Both the position numbers and the translations under genes were made by a program. Below, piece by piece: positions 34,144-41,482 of a stretch of DNA of 64,000 bases (the stretch's first letter is position 1; each line of letters starts with the position of its first letter). Source of the DNA: Thalassospira xiamenensis M-5 = DSM 17429. GTDB lineage: Bacteria > Pseudomonadota > Alphaproteobacteria > Rhodospirillales > Thalassospiraceae. The notes beneath the pieces were generated by a model. It was not told the DNA's origin. It did not search any database and saw only the letters and a program-made list of their open reading frames with translations. The stretch spans positions 4,038,001-4,102,000 of the forward strand of contig NZ_CP004388.1 of the NCBI RefSeq assembly GCF_000300235.2. Reading direction: 5' to 3'.

Positions 34144-35004
34144 CTATTCGGCGGGAAGATCATTTTCCCGACGGAAGGAATGAGACGGATAAACACCCAA
34201 AATCCGGACCTCGTGCGAGAAGAACTGAAGTTCTTCAAGCGCATGGCGAAGACCAAGCTGTTCTGGATGGGCTTCGACCTCGGCAAAGAACTGGGTTGCG
34301 GTGAAATGCCCCTCGACCATATAGCTTTCAAGCTTGGTCATGTTGATCCCATTGGTTGCAAAACCGCCAAGCGCCTTGTAAAGGGCCGCTGCAACGTTAC
34401 GGACGCGGAAGACAAAGCTTGTCACTACCGGCGTGCCATCATTGGCGATATCAAGCGGCTCGCGCGCCAGAATGATGAAACGGGTCGTATTATGTGCCGC
34501 ATCTTCGACCTCGGTGCGCAGCACATCAAGGCCATAAATCTCTGCTGCCAGAACCGGGGCAATCGCAGCAATGCTTTTATCGCCCAGATCGGCCACTTCC
34601 TTTGCGCAGCCTGCCGTATCTGGCCCGACAACGGTATTCACGCCAAGTTCCTGACGGATTTTACGGCACTGGCCCAGCGCGTGAACGTGGCTTCGGATTT
34701 CCTTGATATCCGAAATCCTGGCACCGGGAACTGCGACAAGCGCGTGGTTGATGCGCAGGAACGTCTCGCCAATGATATGCGCCCCAGAGTCAGGCAAAAT
34801 GTGGTGAACATCCGCCACACGACCGGCCAGAGTGTTATCAATCGGGATCACTGCCAGATCGACATCACCATCGCGCAATGCACCAAATGCGCCCTCAAAC
34901 GTCCGGCAAGGTACGGTCGTCGCACCCGGAAAGGCGCGCCGCGCTGCCTGATCGGAGTAGGCACCGTGCATTCCCTGAAAAGCGATACGTTGTTGGGCAG
35001 TCAT
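34144..35004 (-). CDS. pheA: Prephenate dehydratase
   Basis: 286 residues: an N-terminal dehydratase domain in two periplasmic-binding-like lobes and a C-terminal ACT domain. Motifs are IAFQGMHGAYSDQAARRAFPG, DVDLAVIPIDNTLAGRVADVH and NTTRFIILAREPL, the last with the catalytic Thr-Arg-Phe. The ACT domain shows VTSFVFRVRNVAAALYKALG and GINMTKLESYMVEGHFTATQ, where the usual LESRP is LESYM. The enzyme turns prephenate into phenylpyruvate for phenylalanine synthesis and is feedback-regulated through ACT. There is no chorismate mutase domain. It lies 81 bases downstream of kdsB, an arrangement common in Rhodospirillales. Confidence 0.95.
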   Translation of the reverse strand: MTAQQRIAFQGMHGAYSDQAARRAFPGATTVPCRTFEGAFGALRDGDVDLAVIPIDNTLAGRVADVHHILPDSGAHIIGETFLRINHALVAVPGARISDIKEIRSHVHALGQCRKIRQELGVNTVVGPDTAGCAKEVADLGDKSIAAIAPVLAAEIYGLDVLRTEVEDAAHNTTRFIILAREPLDIANDGTPVVTSFVFRVRNVAAALYKALGGFATNGINMTKLESYMVEGHFTATQFFAEVEAHPEQLGLRHALEELQFFSHEVRILGVYPSHSFRRENDLPAE

Positions 35005-35085
35005 CTGGTTGTTTCCTGATATCTAATATGATTTCCATGTTGCATCCTGCGGCTTTACCGCCAGACAAGACATAGAAAAGCCTAA

Positions 35086-35826
35086 TTACGCGCCCAGCAC
35101 AAGTCGTGCGCGTTCAAGGTCTTCCGGGGTGTCGACGCCAAGCGGCACGCCGTTCACAAGTGCAACCGCGATCACCATGCCGTTTTCAAGTGCGCGCAGC
35201 TGCTCAAGCTTTTCACGCTTTTCAAGTTCGGCCGGTGGAAGACTTACAAACCGGTCAAGTGCTGCCCGGCGATAGGTATAAAGACCGATATGATGGTAAA
35301 GCGGCCCGTCGCCATACGGGGCCGTTGCCCGCGTGAAGTAAAGCGCACGCGCCACACGATCAGCACCAAAGGCCGCTACCGCCTTCACCACATTGGGATT
35401 TGTACGTTCTTCTTGCCGCGTGATTTCAGCCGCCAGAGTCGCGATGTCGACATTCGGATCGACAAGCGGCTCAAAAACCGCACGAATATCGGCTGCATCA
35501 ATCGTCGGAAGATCACCCTGAACATTGACCACGGCGTCGTATTTTCCATCCGGGTCAAAGCTTTGCAACGCCTGATGCACCCGATCCGATCCGCTTGGCA
35601 AATCCGGATCGGTCAAAACGGCAATACCACCAGCCGCCGTTACCGCGTCGGCAATTTCCTTTTCGGCGCACGCGACGATAACCGGGCCGATTCCGGCCTC
35701 GGTTGCCCGGCGCCAAACATGAACAATCATCGGTTCGCCGTGAATATCAGCCAACGGCTTGTTAGGTAGGCGTGTCGATGCCATACGGGCAGGAATAACG
35801 ACAACGGGGTTGCGCGGCGTAGTCAT
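35086..35826 (-). CDS. kdsB: 3-deoxy-manno-octulosonate cytidylyltransferase
   Basis: 246 residues from the ATG at 35826 with GGAGG 5 bases upstream. The frame is open to 35886, but homology begins at [20 protein letters not shown]. This is the CMP-KDO synthetase nucleotide-binding signature ([12 protein letters not shown]). Later motifs are [57 protein letters not shown] and [15 protein letters not shown]. The enzyme activates KDO with CTP for lipopolysaccharide core assembly. It lies upstream of pheA and is divergent from the cytochrome c gene. Confidence 0.95.
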   Translation of the reverse strand: MTTPRNPVVVIPARMASTRLPNKPLADIHGEPMIVHVWRRATEAGIGPVIVACAEKEIADAVTAAGGIAVLTDPDLPSGSDRVHQALQSFDPDGKYDAVVNVQGDLPTIDAADIRAVFEPLVDPNVDIATLAAEITRQEERTNPNVVKAVAAFGADRVARALYFTRATAPYGDGPLYHHIGLYTYRRAALDRFVSLPPAELEKREKLEQLRALENGMVIAVALVNGVPLGVDTPEDLERARLVLGA

Positions 35827-36162
35827 GTAGGCCTCCGGTCTGGCTTGATCCTGCTTTGATCTCGCGCAAAGCGCGCGTCTGATCACCTATGCAAGAAGCA
35901 ATGTCGTGAATCGGCGGGACAATAGCCGGTTTTGGGGATTCTGCGAAAGACGGAATTGAATATGACGAAGGTATATCTCGTCTGTTTTCGCCTTTATGTT
36001 TAAGAAAGGTTGATGCAAATCTCTGAAACGTATAGTTTCCCTCCGACCGGTCTGACCTGCTGTCGCATGCGCGTTCTTGTGATCTTTAAGAGCGTTTTGG
36101 GGGCGCATGGGTCAGCTGTTAAAAAAGAAACCTGAGAGTGATTAGGCTGTAGGGATCCCGTC
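35827..36162. other. Divergent intergenic region between kdsB and cytochrome c
   Basis: 336 bases without a gene. A TATAGT (36031-36036) could be the -10 of the cytochrome c promoter with a poorly matched -35 17 bases upstream. The sequence then runs ~120 bases to the ATG, a long leader. CGCGC-AAA-GCGCG at 35863-35875 is a small hairpin in the kdsB leader. I see no further structured element. Confidence 0.35.
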
Positions 36163-36870
36163 ATGAAAACGATGGAAATCAACAAGATCGTCGCCGGTGT
36201 TATCTGTGCTGTGCTTTTGGTTATAGTTGTTGGCAAGATCGGAAGTGCTCTTGTGCACCCCGAAGAACTGGAAACGCCCGTTTACCCGTTCTCCGAGGAT
36301 CTGATGGCTGGTGCCAACGCACCGGCTGCCGCACCGGCAGAGCCGGCTGGACCAGAACCGATTTTTGCATTGCTGGCATCAGCTGACCTTGCCGAAGGCG
36401 AGAAAGTCTTCAAAAAATGCGCATCCTGCCACGACACCGAGAATGGCGGCCCGAACAAAACCGGCCCGAACCTTTATGGCATCGTCGGTAACAAGTTCGC
36501 CCACAAGGATGACTTCGCCTATTCCGACGCCATGGCAAACCATGGCGGAACCTGGGGCTGGGAAGAACTGAACCACTTCCTGTACAAGCCGCGTGATTAT
36601 GTCGAAGGCACGAAAATGAGCTTCGGGGGTCTGAAAAAGGCCGAAGATCGCGCTGCTGTCATCGCATGGCTTAACAGCAAGTCGGACAATCCGCTGCCTT
36701 ATCCTGATCCGGCAGAAGCCACCGCAGCTGAAGGCACCGACGCCGCAGCAGATGCAGCCGCAGATACCCCGGCCGAGGCCGCGGAATCCAACGATGCCCC
36801 TGCTGAAGAAGCACCTGCCGCTGACGCCCCGGCAGAGCCCGCAGCAGAGGGTGAAGCACCCGCCCAATAA
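36163..36870 (+). CDS. Membrane-anchored class I cytochrome c with Ala/Glu/Pro-rich tail
   Basis: 235 residues; AGGGA lies 7 bases before the ATG. An uncleaved N-terminal helix (IVAGVICAVLLVIVVGKIGSALV) anchors it in the inner membrane with the haem domain in the periplasm. The haem motif is CASCH within FKKCASCHDTENGGPNKTGP, and the axial methionine is in the GTKMSFGGLKKAEDRAA motif. This is the cytochrome c-552/CycM type that passes electrons from complex III to the aa3 oxidase in alphaproteobacteria. Beyond residue ~180 there is a low-complexity tail of Ala, Glu, Asp and Pro (AEATAAEGTDAAADAAADT then similar), acidic and disordered. It is upstream of the HisN-like gene and divergent from kdsB. 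Confidence 0.93.
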   Translation: MKTMEINKIVAGVICAVLLVIVVGKIGSALVHPEELETPVYPFSEDLMAGANAPAAAPAEPAGPEPIFALLASADLAEGEKVFKKCASCHDTENGGPNKTGPNLYGIVGNKFAHKDDFAYSDAMANHGGTWGWEELNHFLYKPRDYVEGTKMSFGGLKKAEDRAAVIAWLNSKSDNPLPYPDPAEATAAEGTDAAADAAADTPAEAAESNDAPAEEAPAADAPAEPAAEGEAPAQ

Positions 36871-36908
36871 ACGGGTGGGAAATTCACCGGATAATCGATT
36901 GATTTTTT

Positions 36909-36941
36909 ACAGGGGACAGGTAACTGTCCCCTGTTTTCGTT
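36909..36941 (+). terminator. Terminator of the cytochrome c gene
   Basis: Stem ACAGGGGACAG / CTGTCCCCTGT with a GTAA loop at 36909-36934, followed by TTTTCGTTT. It is 39 bases past the stop and 44 bases before the next gene, so the HisN-like gene needs its own promoter or readthrough. Confidence 0.85.
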
Positions 36942-36977
36942 TGCCACTAATCGTTTCAAAACAGGGAATGCGTTTTA

Positions 36978-37763
36978 ATGGAAAATCTCGACCACTTTCT
37001 GGAGATCGCCCACAAACTGGCCGATACCGCCCGTCCGGTCGTGCACCAGTATTACCGCACCCCTGTTGCCGTGGACGTCAAGGCCGATGCAAGCCCGGTG
37101 ACCATTGCCGACCGCGAAGTTGAAACCGCGATGCGGGCAATCCTGATTGCGGAACTTCCCGATCACGGAATTCTTGGCGAAGAACATGGCCGCCACAATA
37201 TTGATGCCGATTTTGTCTGGGTCCTTGATCCGATTGACGGCACCAAGTCATTCATCGCGGGCAAACCAAGCTTTGCGACACTGATCGCCCTTTGCCACAA
37301 AGGCGTTCCCGTTATTGGCATTATTGATCAGGCCATCACCAATGAACGCTGGGTTGGTGTTATGGGTCGCGCCAGCACAATGAATGGTGACGAAATCAAC
37401 GCCCGCGAATGCGAAACGCTTGATGCTGCCACCTTCTTTACCACGGCACCGGAACTGTTCCGCACCGATGCCTCGGCGCGCGCCTATAAGGCAGTTTCGA
37501 ACAAATGTCGACAGCCGATGTATGGCGTTGATGCCTATGCCTATGGGTTGGTTGCGCTTGGCTTTGCCGATACCGTGGTTGAATGTGGTTTGCAGGCCTA
37601 TGATTTTTGTGCCCTTGTCCCGGTCGTCGAAGGTGCCGGTGGCGTTATGACCGATTGGCAGGGCAAGCCGCTGACGATTTTCAGTGACGGTTCCGTCATC
37701 GCGAGTGGCGACGCCCGATGCCATCAGGACGTTCTTTCGACCATCCGGGCAGCAACGGTCTGA
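36978..37763 (+). CDS. hisN: Inositol-monophosphatase-family phosphatase, probable histidinol-phosphatase HisN
   Basis: 261 residues. The metal-binding signatures are present: GILGEEHGRHN (first Glu) and the WVLDPIDGTKSFIAGKP block (DPIDGT). The C-terminal CGLQAYDFCALVPVVEGAGG holds the second Asp of the family's W/LxxWDxxA motif, here AYDFCAL. The overall sequence, especially GTKSFIAGKPSFATLIAL and GVDAYAYGLVALG, tracks the actinobacterial/alphaproteobacterial HisN branch more than IMPA or CysQ. Magnesium-dependent hydrolysis of histidinol phosphate is the likely reaction; an inositol or nucleotide phosphate cannot be excluded. It is followed after 31 bases by an antiporter gene. Confidence 0.85.
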   Translation: MENLDHFLEIAHKLADTARPVVHQYYRTPVAVDVKADASPVTIADREVETAMRAILIAELPDHGILGEEHGRHNIDADFVWVLDPIDGTKSFIAGKPSFATLIALCHKGVPVIGIIDQAITNERWVGVMGRASTMNGDEINARECETLDAATFFTTAPELFRTDASARAYKAVSNKCRQPMYGVDAYAYGLVALGFADTVVECGLQAYDFCALVPVVEGAGGVMTDWQGKPLTIFSDGSVIASGDARCHQDVLSTIRAATV

Positions 37764-37794
37764 TCTCTGCGCCCGCTTTCCGTTAGGCCGCATC

Positions 37795-39021
37795 ATGTTC
37801 GAATGGGTCATCATCCTGTTTCTGGGAACCGGACTGCTTTACGGCCTGCAATCACGCAGGCTGCAACGGCGTAACATATCCTCGCCGATGATGATGGTTA
37901 TAACCGGTGCGTTGATCGCATTGCCATTGGGCATATGGCACGAAGCACCCCTTGCCCCGTTCGCTGATCGCATCCATTTCGCCACCGGGTTTTCCGAAAT
38001 GACGCTGGCGATCATTCTGTTTCTTGATTCCGCTGTCCTTGACTATCGCAAGGAAAAACATGCCATACGGCTTGCCAACCGGTTGCTCCTGATTGGGTTG
38101 CCGTTGACCATCGGTGTGACATGGGCTTTCATCATTGGCCTTCACCCTTCCATCGGGATTCTTCCGGCACTGATCCTTGCACTGATTGTAAGCCCGACCG
38201 ATGCGGCCCTTGGCCGACCGGTATTGGAAAACAAATCGGTTCCCGATCCGATCAGACAGGGGATCAATATCGAAAGCGGTCTGAATGACGGGCTGGTTTT
38301 ACCAATATTCACAGCCGTTGTATTGCTCGAAGCCGATATTGTCGGTGAAGGCAGCAACAACTGGCTGACCGAGGCGATCATCGAAATTTCCGTCGGGGCC
38401 GGGGTCGGGCTTCTGGCTGGCTATGTCATCGGCCAGATCGTCAATCACGCGGTTACCACCAACACCATCCTTGACCGGTTCGAACGCTTGCTTGGCGTGC
38501 TTTCAGCACTTTTCATCTTCTTCCTGTCTGAGAAGCTCGGAGGGAACGGCTTTGTCGCGGCCTTCGCTGGTGGTCTTGCATTGAACATATTCTCCGAAAA
38601 GGTCCGCGAAACTATCGAAAGTTTTGGCGAAGCAGAATCAGAACTACTTACCATGCTGACCTTCTTCATTTTCGGTCTGGTGGTTATCCCGGCTGTGTAT
38701 CAGCTTTGGACATGGGAGATGCTGATCTTCTCGATTGTCAGCCTCGCGATCCTGCGCCCGCTTTGCGTCTGGATTTGCATGATCGGCAGCCCCTACAGTC
38801 TGGCGGAAAAACTCTATGTCGGCTGGTTTGGCCCACGCGGCATCGCGTCGGTTATTTACCTGCTGATCATGATCACCATGATCGATCCAAAGGGCTATGA
38901 ATCCCTGATTGCTGCCGCCGTCATGATCGTCGCCATCAGCGTAACCGCACATGGTCTGTCGGCTGCCCCGCTTTCAAATATGCTGGTGCGTCACCTTGCA
39001 AAAAAAGGCGCCCGGTCCTGA
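37795..39021 (+). CDS. CPA1-type sodium/proton (or cation/proton) antiporter
   Basis: 408 residues from the ATG at 37795; the frame extends back to 37684 inside hisN. About twelve helices are present, beginning MFEWVIILFLGTGLLYGLQ. The transport-site motifs of the CPA1/NhaP group are visible: LIVSPTDAALGRPVLEN (Asp of SPTDA) and GINIESGLNDGLVLPIFTAV (the ND pair). A late membrane region YVGWFGPRGIASVIYLLIM contains the GPRG-type motif also typical of NhaP. It probably exchanges Na+ or K+ for H+ at the inner membrane. It follows hisN by 31 bases with no terminator. The convergent LysE gene lies 171 bases on, with hairpins between. Confidence 0.9.
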   Translation: MFEWVIILFLGTGLLYGLQSRRLQRRNISSPMMMVITGALIALPLGIWHEAPLAPFADRIHFATGFSEMTLAIILFLDSAVLDYRKEKHAIRLANRLLLIGLPLTIGVTWAFIIGLHPSIGILPALILALIVSPTDAALGRPVLENKSVPDPIRQGINIESGLNDGLVLPIFTAVVLLEADIVGEGSNNWLTEAIIEISVGAGVGLLAGYVIGQIVNHAVTTNTILDRFERLLGVLSALFIFFLSEKLGGNGFVAAFAGGLALNIFSEKVRETIESFGEAESELLTMLTFFIFGLVVIPAVYQLWTWEMLIFSIVSLAILRPLCVWICMIGSPYSLAEKLYVGWFGPRGIASVIYLLIMITMIDPKGYESLIAAAVMIVAISVTAHGLSAAPLSNMLVRHLAKKGARS

Positions 39022-39192
39022 GGATATCCCAGCCGGGCGCAAGTCTTGGTTTGCAGTAAGAGAGCTCTGGATGGAGTGCAAAATCCAGAGGGCCCGGCTA
39101 CCAATCCGGACCAAGGACCTTTGCGCCTGAATGCAAAGGCCCGGCATCGTCATCCTTCCCAACCGGTTGGGAACGAAGGGTGACGAATTCGA
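39022..39192. repeat. Intergenic cluster of inverted repeats
   Basis: This 171-base gap between convergent genes contains consecutive inverted repeats. GCGCCCGG/CCGGGCGC pairs 39008-39015 with 39033-39040. CTCTGGAT/ATCCAGAG (39065-39072, 39083-39090) and CCTTTGC/GCAAAGG (39118-39124, 39133-39139) follow. A perfect 18-bp palindrome TTCCCAACCGGTTGGGAA spans 39156-39173. None has a good T-run. They may bound the two transcripts or form a structured RNA. Confidence 0.55.
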
Positions 39193-39861
39193 TTATGAAC
39201 GCTCGGTCAGCGCCAACCGGACACCCAACGCGATAAACATCCCGCCAAGTGAACGTTGCAGCCAGATACCGAGCGACCCGTTAGCCCGAAGGCGGGTTGC
39301 GGCAAATCCGATGGCAAACACCACGACCGTCTCGACACAAAAACCGATGACATTCACCAGGGTACCAAGCACCAGAAACTGGATCGCACCATCCCCCGCC
39401 GCCGGGTTAACAAACTGGGGCAGAAACGCCATAAAGAAAATCGCGACCTTAGGATTAAGGACATCGATCATCGCGCCCTGACGCCATGCGTGGAACGCTG
39501 TCATGGTGGGTATCGGAGGCCGCTTTACCGCAGATATTTCAGATGACACATCATCCAGACCACGCTTGGCAAAACTGCTGCGCAAGGCACCAATCCCCAG
39601 CCACACCAGATATGCCACACCAATCCATTTCACCACCGAGAATGCCAATGTCGATGTGGCCAGAATGGCCGAAAGCCCAAGGGCTGCGGCAACCACATGG
39701 ACAAACGCACCGGAACAAACGCCAAGACTGGAAAACACCCCGATCTTGCGACCATGGATCGCGGTCTGGGCACTGATATAAGCCAGATCCGGCCCGGGCG
39801 AGATATTGAGCAACAGGGCGGCAATCAGAAACGGCGTATATTGGATCAGAAGATCGGCCAT
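39193..39861 (-). CDS. LysE/RhtB-family amino-acid exporter
   Basis: 222 residues from the ATG at 39861, which overlaps the TGA of the DinB gene (TGATG). The LysE signature LLNISPGPDLAYISAQTAI, KIGVFSSLGVCSGAFVHVVAAA and VKWIGVAYLVWLGIGAL, then NPKVAIFFMAFLPQFV, identify the family; six membrane helices are visible. Such proteins export homoserine lactone, threonine, lysine or other small amphipathic molecules in exchange for protons. Here the coupling with DinB is translational but gives no clue to the substrate. A second LysE gene lies at 52417-53085. Confidence 0.88.
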   Translation of the reverse strand: MADLLIQYTPFLIAALLLNISPGPDLAYISAQTAIHGRKIGVFSSLGVCSGAFVHVVAAALGLSAILATSTLAFSVVKWIGVAYLVWLGIGALRSSFAKRGLDDVSSEISAVKRPPIPTMTAFHAWRQGAMIDVLNPKVAIFFMAFLPQFVNPAAGDGAIQFLVLGTLVNVIGFCVETVVVFAIGFAATRLRANGSLGIWLQRSLGGMFIALGVRLALTERS

Positions 39862-40361
39862 CACGCATCGACCTCCAGGCAATAGTAAACCAGATCCATT
39901 GAAAGTGACTTGGCACCGGCCTCGATCAGCATGGAATGAAGCTGCCCGCGATGATGTGTTTGGTGGTTGAACATATGCGCCAAGACAATCTCGCGCGGCA
40001 GTGTATATGCCCCGGCCAGCATCGATTGATAGGACAGATCACTTGCCAATGTGTCCGCGTCAAGTTGTTCGGTAAAGGCGATGATTTTGGCATCCTGTGC
40101 CTCACGCGCGGTTCGGAATTCTGAAAATCCGGCGTACAGCACGGCATCAAGCGCCAGACGTTCAGGCACCCCGACCAGACGCCCCAACCACAGACGATCC
40201 GCCACCAAAAGATGGTTCAGTGTCTTGATGATCGACGGGAAAAAAGCAGCCCGCGGGGCGGTAAGTTCGCCCGCTTCAAGACCCGCACATGCGTCCAGAA
40301 TATGCTGGTTCGCCCACGCATTATAATTGGCCATGCGTTGAAAGTAGGCAACTCCGTTCAT
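39861..40361 (-). CDS. DinB-family putative metal-dependent hydrolase
   Basis: 166 residues in the four-helix-bundle DinB/YfiT fold. The three histidines that bind a divalent metal are recognisable: TLNHLLVADRLWLGR (first His), then HMFNHQTHHRGQLHSML with HxxxH. The N-terminal RMANYNAWANQHILDACAGL is the family start. DinB-like proteins act in thiol transfer, detoxification or unknown reactions; the substrate is not predictable. It precedes lysE with a one-base overlap and follows the DMT gene by 48 bases. Confidence 0.85.
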   Translation of the reverse strand: MNGVAYFQRMANYNAWANQHILDACAGLEAGELTAPRAAFFPSIIKTLNHLLVADRLWLGRLVGVPERLALDAVLYAGFSEFRTAREAQDAKIIAFTEQLDADTLASDLSYQSMLAGAYTLPREIVLAHMFNHQTHHRGQLHSMLIEAGAKSLSMDLVYYCLEVDA

Positions 40362-40409
40362 AATATTTCATCCATCTTGATTCCGCCTCCCCCCGTCACT
40401 TCAAAAGCT

Positions 40410-41369
40410 TTATCCGGCCTTTGCGTCACAGGGGCTTGTCGTCTGGTTAGCACCACCTGTCGCATCTGCTGTTGTGTTCATGGCAAGGACGGGCGGTTTG
40501 GGCATCCGTTTGGTCAGGATCACGATATTACCCAGCAAAGTCAGGCCAACGCCTAGAACGATATTGCTGTCCCAGACAAATCCTTCAAACCAGGTCGACA
40601 GTAATAGCGCTACTACCGGAAACATGACGGAACTGTATGCCGCGCGGTCCGGGCCGATCTTGCCCAGAAGTGTCAGATAGGAGCCAAACGCCAGAACCGA
40701 GCCAAACAGGGAAAGGTAACTCAGTGCGGTAATAAAAGACGGACTGGTGTCAAAGGTAAACGGAATACCGGTAACAAGGATGTATCCGATCAACAGGATA
40801 GAGCCATACATCATGCCATAAGCATTCGCCTGAAGGACCGGAATGCCGCGCGCCTGATTGCGTGCCGATGCCATATTGCCAAGCGACGCGATATAGCTGC
40901 CCGCAAGCGAAACCAGCAACCCAACGCTACCACCTGCTGCCAGATCAAACGTTGCAAGATCGCGCGCAAACACCAGCGAAATCCCGCCAAGCCCGATTGC
41001 CGCCCCGATCAATGTCCGGGTTTCCGGACGCCGTTTGAAAAAGATCGCACCATTAATCATGTTCATGATCACGATGGTCGAAAACACTACCGCCAGAAGA
41101 CCCGACGTCAAATGCGCACTTGCGATGTAAATCAGTACGTAATTCAGCGAAAACAGGCATATGCCAAGGGCCGCCATAAACACATGATCACGCAGGGAAT
41201 AGCGCATAGGCAAACGGCGGATAACACACCATGCCATCAAAATTACTGCCGCCAGGACAAAACGATAGGCAACAGCCAGTTCCGGCCCGACCGAAAGCTG
41301 ATACTGGATTGCGATCCAGGTGCTTCCCCAGATCAGAACAACAACACTATATAATCCAAGCGGGCCCAT
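40410..41369 (-). CDS. EamA-family (DMT superfamily) transporter
   Basis: 319 residues with ten membrane helices in two EamA repeats. It begins GLYSVVVLIWGSTWIAIQYQ, with LYSVVVLIWGSTW being the RhaT/EamA first-helix motif. Repeat 2 starts SLAGSYIASLGNMASARN. The ending SVMFPVVALLLSTWFEG then VGLTLLGNIVILTKR is typical. A ~25-residue cytoplasmic tail follows. Substrates of this family range from amino acids to nucleotide sugars and cannot be told here. It is the first of several DMT genes in the window but is less like the three at 44-47 kb than they are to each other. Confidence 0.87.
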   Translation of the reverse strand: MGPLGLYSVVVLIWGSTWIAIQYQLSVGPELAVAYRFVLAAVILMAWCVIRRLPMRYSLRDHVFMAALGICLFSLNYVLIYIASAHLTSGLLAVVFSTIVIMNMINGAIFFKRRPETRTLIGAAIGLGGISLVFARDLATFDLAAGGSVGLLVSLAGSYIASLGNMASARNQARGIPVLQANAYGMMYGSILLIGYILVTGIPFTFDTSPSFITALSYLSLFGSVLAFGSYLTLLGKIGPDRAAYSSVMFPVVALLLSTWFEGFVWDSNIVLGVGLTLLGNIVILTKRMPKPPVLAMNTTADATGGANQTTSPCDAKAG

Positions 41370-41482
41370 GACGGCACTCCAACGAAATCAATCGTTGGTA
41401 TTTAGGGCAGTTTTTGCCAAACAGACAAACCAGCAAAACTCATCTATCCATTAGACATACTAATGGACTTTCTGTGCCATCG

